The translations under genes and the position numbers were made by a program. Below the pieces are notes generated by a model. It had not been told where the DNA came from. It saw only the letters and a list, made by a program, of their open reading frames with translations, and ran no database searches. Shown in pieces: positions 61,456 through 64,000 of a DNA stretch of 64,000 nucleotides (position 1 is its first letter; each line of letters starts with the position of its first letter). This stretch comes from Kineosporia babensis (GTDB lineage Bacteria; Actinomycetota; Actinomycetes; Actinomycetales; Kineosporiaceae): assembly GCF_021129305.1 (NCBI RefSeq), contig NZ_JAJOMB010000018.1, forward strand, positions 143,318 through 207,317, written 5' to 3'.

Positions 61456-62233
61456 AGGTGGCCGTGACTCCGGCGGCTATAGGGACTGGCGGTCTCTGGA
61501 GTTGGCGATCAAGGAGGCCGCGAAGAAGGCTGCCCGCGAGGCGGGGCCACGTGTCAGCGCCGCCAGCGTGGACGCACAGATTCGGCAGGCACGTTTCGAC
61601 CGCTTCCTGTCACGGGTCTTCGCCGAAGGAGAGCAGTCGGAATGGCTGCTCAAGGGCGGCATGAGCATGCTTGCCCGGGTTCCGCGCTCACGGACCACCA
61701 AGGATATGGATCTGGCCGCGCAGTATGCGACCGATCTCGCGGCCGCCGAGCGGGCGTTGCTCGCATTGGTCGCTGTCGACCTCGACGATCACCTGACTTT
61801 CCGGCTGATACGTTCCGCCCCCACCGGCCTCGGTGACAATCAGCCGGGGGTGGCGACGCGGCGCTATCTCTTCGCTTGCTTCGACACCGACTACGACACC
61901 CACATCGACACAGTTACCGTCGACGTGGTGGTCGGCCCGCCGCCGGTCGGTACCCCGGAAATCGTAGAGCCGGCCAACCGTCTGCACCTCCGGCGCCCAC
62001 TTGTCACGCGCGCCTACCGCCTCTACCCAGTGGCTGACCAGATCGCTGACAAGGTCTGTGCAACAGTCGATACGAAATACCCCGGTGGCAAGCGAAGTAG
62101 CAGAGTCAAGGACCTTGTCGATCTCGTCGTGCTCGCTCACACTCAGCGTGTTGAACTGGCCGAGACCTACAAGCTGAACGCCGGGCCGAGATCGACACCC
62201 TCAACTTCGGCGCGGGTGTATGTGTTTCCGTGA
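61448..62233 (+). CDS. AbiEii-family nucleotidyltransferase toxin, C-terminus replaced
   Basis: 261 residues from the GTG at 61448 within the end of the antitoxin gene. The nucleotidyltransferase signature is present (WLLKGGMSMLARV, RTTKDMDLAA), followed by VADQIADKVCATVDTKY and RVKDLVDLVVLAHTQRVEL. After ETYK (about 62174) the frame enters DNA antisense to the secreted-protein remnant and ends at 62233 with unrelated residues. The usual C-terminal part of AbiEii, about 60-100 residues, is missing, so toxin activity is doubtful. Confidence 0.78.
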   Translation: MAEGGRDSGGYRDWRSLELAIKEAAKKAAREAGPRVSAASVDAQIRQARFDRFLSRVFAEGEQSEWLLKGGMSMLARVPRSRTTKDMDLAAQYATDLAAAERALLALVAVDLDDHLTFRLIRSAPTGLGDNQPGVATRRYLFACFDTDYDTHIDTVTVDVVVGPPPVGTPEIVEPANRLHLRRPLVTRAYRLYPVADQIADKVCATVDTKYPGGKRSSRVKDLVDLVVLAHTQRVELAETYKLNAGPRSTPSTSARVYVFP

Positions 62234-62457
62234 TCGACAGCAGCGTCCTCGATGAACTGGGTCTCGATCCGACGCTCGGCTGAGGTGTCCGGTGTGCTCG
62301 CGGCTTTCGCCTTGGCCCGGTCATAGTCCTCGGCACTGATGACGGTCTCTGCATCCACAGCCTCGGCGGCCGCAGGGGTCGGCGCCAACGGCACCAGGAC
62401 CAGCGAGGCCAAACCGACCCCGATTGCCAGTGCGCCCCGGCCAATGCTTGCGCGCAT
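62175..62457 (-). pseudogene. 5' fragment of a secreted-protein gene
   Basis: From an ATG at 62457 the signal peptide and first mature residues (ALAIGVGLASLVLVPLA; EDYDRAKAKAASTPDTSAER) match the protein at 37013 closely. Similarity ends after VDLGPAF at 62175, where the AbiEii gene begins on the other strand. About three quarters of the protein is missing. Confidence 0.85.
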
Positions 62458-62745
62458 CGTGTCACCTTCGGTAGTTGCTGTCGCTCAGGCAGTTTCGTTG
62501 CTGAAGCCACCAGGGAACTCCTAGTGAATCTTGCGAGCTCACGTTCGCACGCAGGGGGCATACAGGAGATTCTCAGGATTGGCGGTTCGTTCGACCGGAC
62601 CCATAGTGGTTATGCAAAGTATCCAAGCATGACCGCTTCGACGGACGTCGTGGCTGCCACGTGACCTGTTCGCGCCCTGTCGCGTACTGGAATCGAAAAT
62701 CGCTGAAAATGGATCCGGGACTCGGCCATCCGTCGCACGGCTGCG
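62175..62745. repeat. Diverged copy of 37753-38325 (secreted-protein 5' third plus upstream region)
   Basis: The match starts abruptly at TGAACGCCGGGCCGAGATCG and runs for about 570 bp, with roughly 85% matching bases in the coding part and less upstream. It holds the first 90 codons of the secreted-protein gene on the minus strand and its former promoter region. The stretch 62458-62823 holds no other gene. Confidence 0.82.
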
Positions 62746-62823
62746 TTGTGTCGGGAAGATCCCGGGGTGTTGATGGCGCTCGACGGAAGTGACTCTGGCC
62801 CAAATTCCGTGATCGGGCCACTC

Positions 62824-64000
62824 TCAGTTGCGCAGAAGGATTCGCCGTCGGAGTAGCTCGAAGCTGGCGCGGCCGTACATCTGCCTCTTGATCATCTTCA
62901 CGCGGTTGATGTTTCCCTCGACCGCCCCAGAGCTGTAGGACAGGCTCAGGCCAGCGGTGACGGCGGCGAGGTCTCTGCGAAGCCCGTTGGCAAAGCTTCG
63001 CAGTTCAGGTGCAGCGTCTTGCTCGACATCGTGGAGCCAGCCGGTGAGGTGTTCTCCGCGGCGATGGACCAGCATGACGGCGAAGCGGCGAACAAACTCG
63101 CCGGTGCTATCGAGTTCCGGACTCCTCTCGTAAATCCCTTGCAAATAGTCCTTCTCGGCCTGTTTAAGGTTCTCAGGTTTACTCGTGATCCAGGAAGTGA
63201 CCTGGCGAGGGCTGGCCGGCCGGGGTTTGTCGGGCAGGGTCTGCGCGGTGAGCCGGGCGTCCTGGAGGTATCGGCGTGTGGTCTTGACGCTGCCTCGGTA
63301 GCCCTGCGCGGCAATCTCTTGGTGCAGGACGGACGCGGTCCTGGCGCCATCGTTCCAGCGCTTGTTCAGGTACGGCTTGAAATCGTCGAGGATGCTGCGG
63401 CGTTCGGACCGGTAGCCGATGAGGTTCTCGATGTCGTTGCGGGCGAAACGGCGTACGGTCCTGCGGTCCAGACCAAGTTCACGGCTGATCGCCGAGATCG
63501 TCCAGCCCTTCTGGACGAGGTCCTGAATGACCCTATGGTGTTCCCGCTGGCGCGTTTCCAGGCGGCCGGCGGTTGAGGGTGCAGGGCCGTGGGCTGGGTC
63601 GGACTGCAACTCGGCCTGGCGGTGCGATGCGGGCTCAGGCTCGGGTTCAGCAAGAGAGGCTCGATAGCGGATGACGATCCGCTCGACTGCCTGCACCAGA
63701 TTCCTGTATAGATGCCAGCGATCGGCAACCTGCGTCGCATCAGGCAACGCGGTGGTGACGGCATCTGCGTAGGCGCCGGCTCGATCGCGGCAGATCACGG
63801 TGACCTGAGGATGCTGCATCAGCCAGGCAGAAAGCGTCTCTGAGGTGCGATCCGAGAGAACGTCGATCGGCCGGTGCGTGCTCATATCGACGATGATCGT
63901 TCCGTACGTGTGCCCACGACGGAAGGCAAAGTCATCAATCCCGATCACCGTGGGATGCGCAGACGCTGGCGTCGGAACTTCCCGCAGCAGTCGTAGCATG
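62824..64000 (-). CDS. ISL3-family transposase, 5' end outside window
   Basis: 391 residues are visible; the N-terminal zinc-binding part would lie right of the window. The DDE_Tnp_ISL3 core has VIGIDDFAFRRGHTYGT, ICRDRAGAYADAVTTALPDA in part, VADRWHLYRNL and the final SYSSGAVEGNINRVKMIKR. An HTH (WTISAISRELGLDRRTVRRFA) interrupts the core, as in this family. It is a different element from the tandem at 40-44 kb, with many substitutions and a different middle region. Confidence 0.9.
   Translation of the reverse strand, partial: MLRLLREVPTPASAHPTVIGIDDFAFRRGHTYGTIIVDMSTHRPIDVLSDRTSETLSAWLMQHPQVTVICRDRAGAYADAVTTALPDATQVADRWHLYRNLVQAVERIVIRYRASLAEPEPEPASHRQAELQSDPAHGPAPSTAGRLETRQREHHRVIQDLVQKGWTISAISRELGLDRRTVRRFARNDIENLIGYRSERRSILDDFKPYLNKRWNDGARTASVLHQEIAAQGYRGSVKTTRRYLQDARLTAQTLPDKPRPASPRQVTSWITSKPENLKQAEKDYLQGIYERSPELDSTGEFVRRFAVMLVHRRGEHLTGWLHDVEQDAAPELRSFANGLRRDLAAVTAGLSLSYSSGAVEGNINRVKMIKRQMYGRASFELLRRRILLRN

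Noticed and set aside
40363..64000. Composite transposon between the ISL3 tandem and the ISL3 transposase at the right edge
   Set aside because: The elements belong to the same family but differ strongly in sequence, so they would not share ends recognised by one transposase.
1..64000. CRISPR arrays, tRNA and rRNA genes
   Set aside because: No regularly spaced short repeats, no cas genes, and no tRNA-like cloverleaf with GTTCGA-type arm or rRNA sequence was noticed on reading; a dedicated covariance search could still find a divergent tRNA.

Overview
The window is high-GC actinobacterial DNA. The clues are GC-rich codon use with frequent GTG and TTG starts, paired XRE-type regulators with DUF397 partners, ABC sugar importers without their own ATPase, ECF sigma operons and many TetR regulators. 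A filamentous soil genus such as Kineosporia or a relative is my guess; I could not run a search. I see no rRNA, tRNA or CRISPR array.

Layout. 1-20 kb is an ordinary chromosomal-looking stretch of regulator/effector pairs: a PucR regulator cut by the left edge, TetR plus FAD monooxygenase, a histidine kinase and response regulator beside an RND transporter, a diguanylate cyclase, a beta-mannosidase beside a TetR, an MFS exporter with a membrane hydrolase, an SDR-TetR operon, and a TetR facing a secreted TAP-like hydrolase. Three of the TetR loci carry clear palindromic operators. 21-33 kb is an accessory zone: a frameshifted CHMI gene, IS and SUKH remnants, two diverged copies of an XRE-DUF397 pair, a Fic protein and, at its centre, a three-gene operon (23493-29282). 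That operon encodes a 1622-residue caspase / HSP90-type ATPase / winged-helix-repeat protein, a small zinc-ribbon protein and a three-TM membrane protein. It stands beside uppP, and the operon plus uppP are bracketed by two copies of the same hairpin. This operon is the best candidate for a little-described (probably defence or self-killing) system.

33-44 kb holds an IS3-family element, a lipoprotein/secreted-protein pair, a DUF4760-like membrane protein, a HAF-repeat secreted protein and two ISL3-family elements in tandem that interrupt it. 44-54 kb is more orderly: a GNAT protein, an ECF sigma/membrane protein/secreted hydrolase operon, and a D-mannonate dehydratase operon with an ABC importer and a FadR-type GntR regulator. 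A perfect 31-bp palindrome precedes the importer genes. 54-64 kb is again scrambled: a frameshifted IS5-family element whose end supplies the stop codon of a DUF4157 (HELAH) protein, a run of pseudogene fragments (Ser/Thr kinase, old yellow enzyme, GMC oxidoreductase, PCMT-type methyltransferase, LysR), an AbiE toxin-antitoxin pair whose toxin gene ends in foreign sequence, and an ISL3 transposase cut by the right edge.

A recurring theme is complementary split duplication. Several neighbouring gene pairs occur twice, with one gene whole and the other reduced to its 3' end in one copy and the reverse in the second copy: RND/Fic at 8.7 and 30.6 kb, and SUKH/DUF4760 at 22.1 and 38.5 kb. The XRE-DUF397 pair (22.4 and 31.9 kb) and a secreted-protein 5' region (37.8 and 62.2 kb) are also duplicated. 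This points to repeated segmental recombination in this part of the genome.
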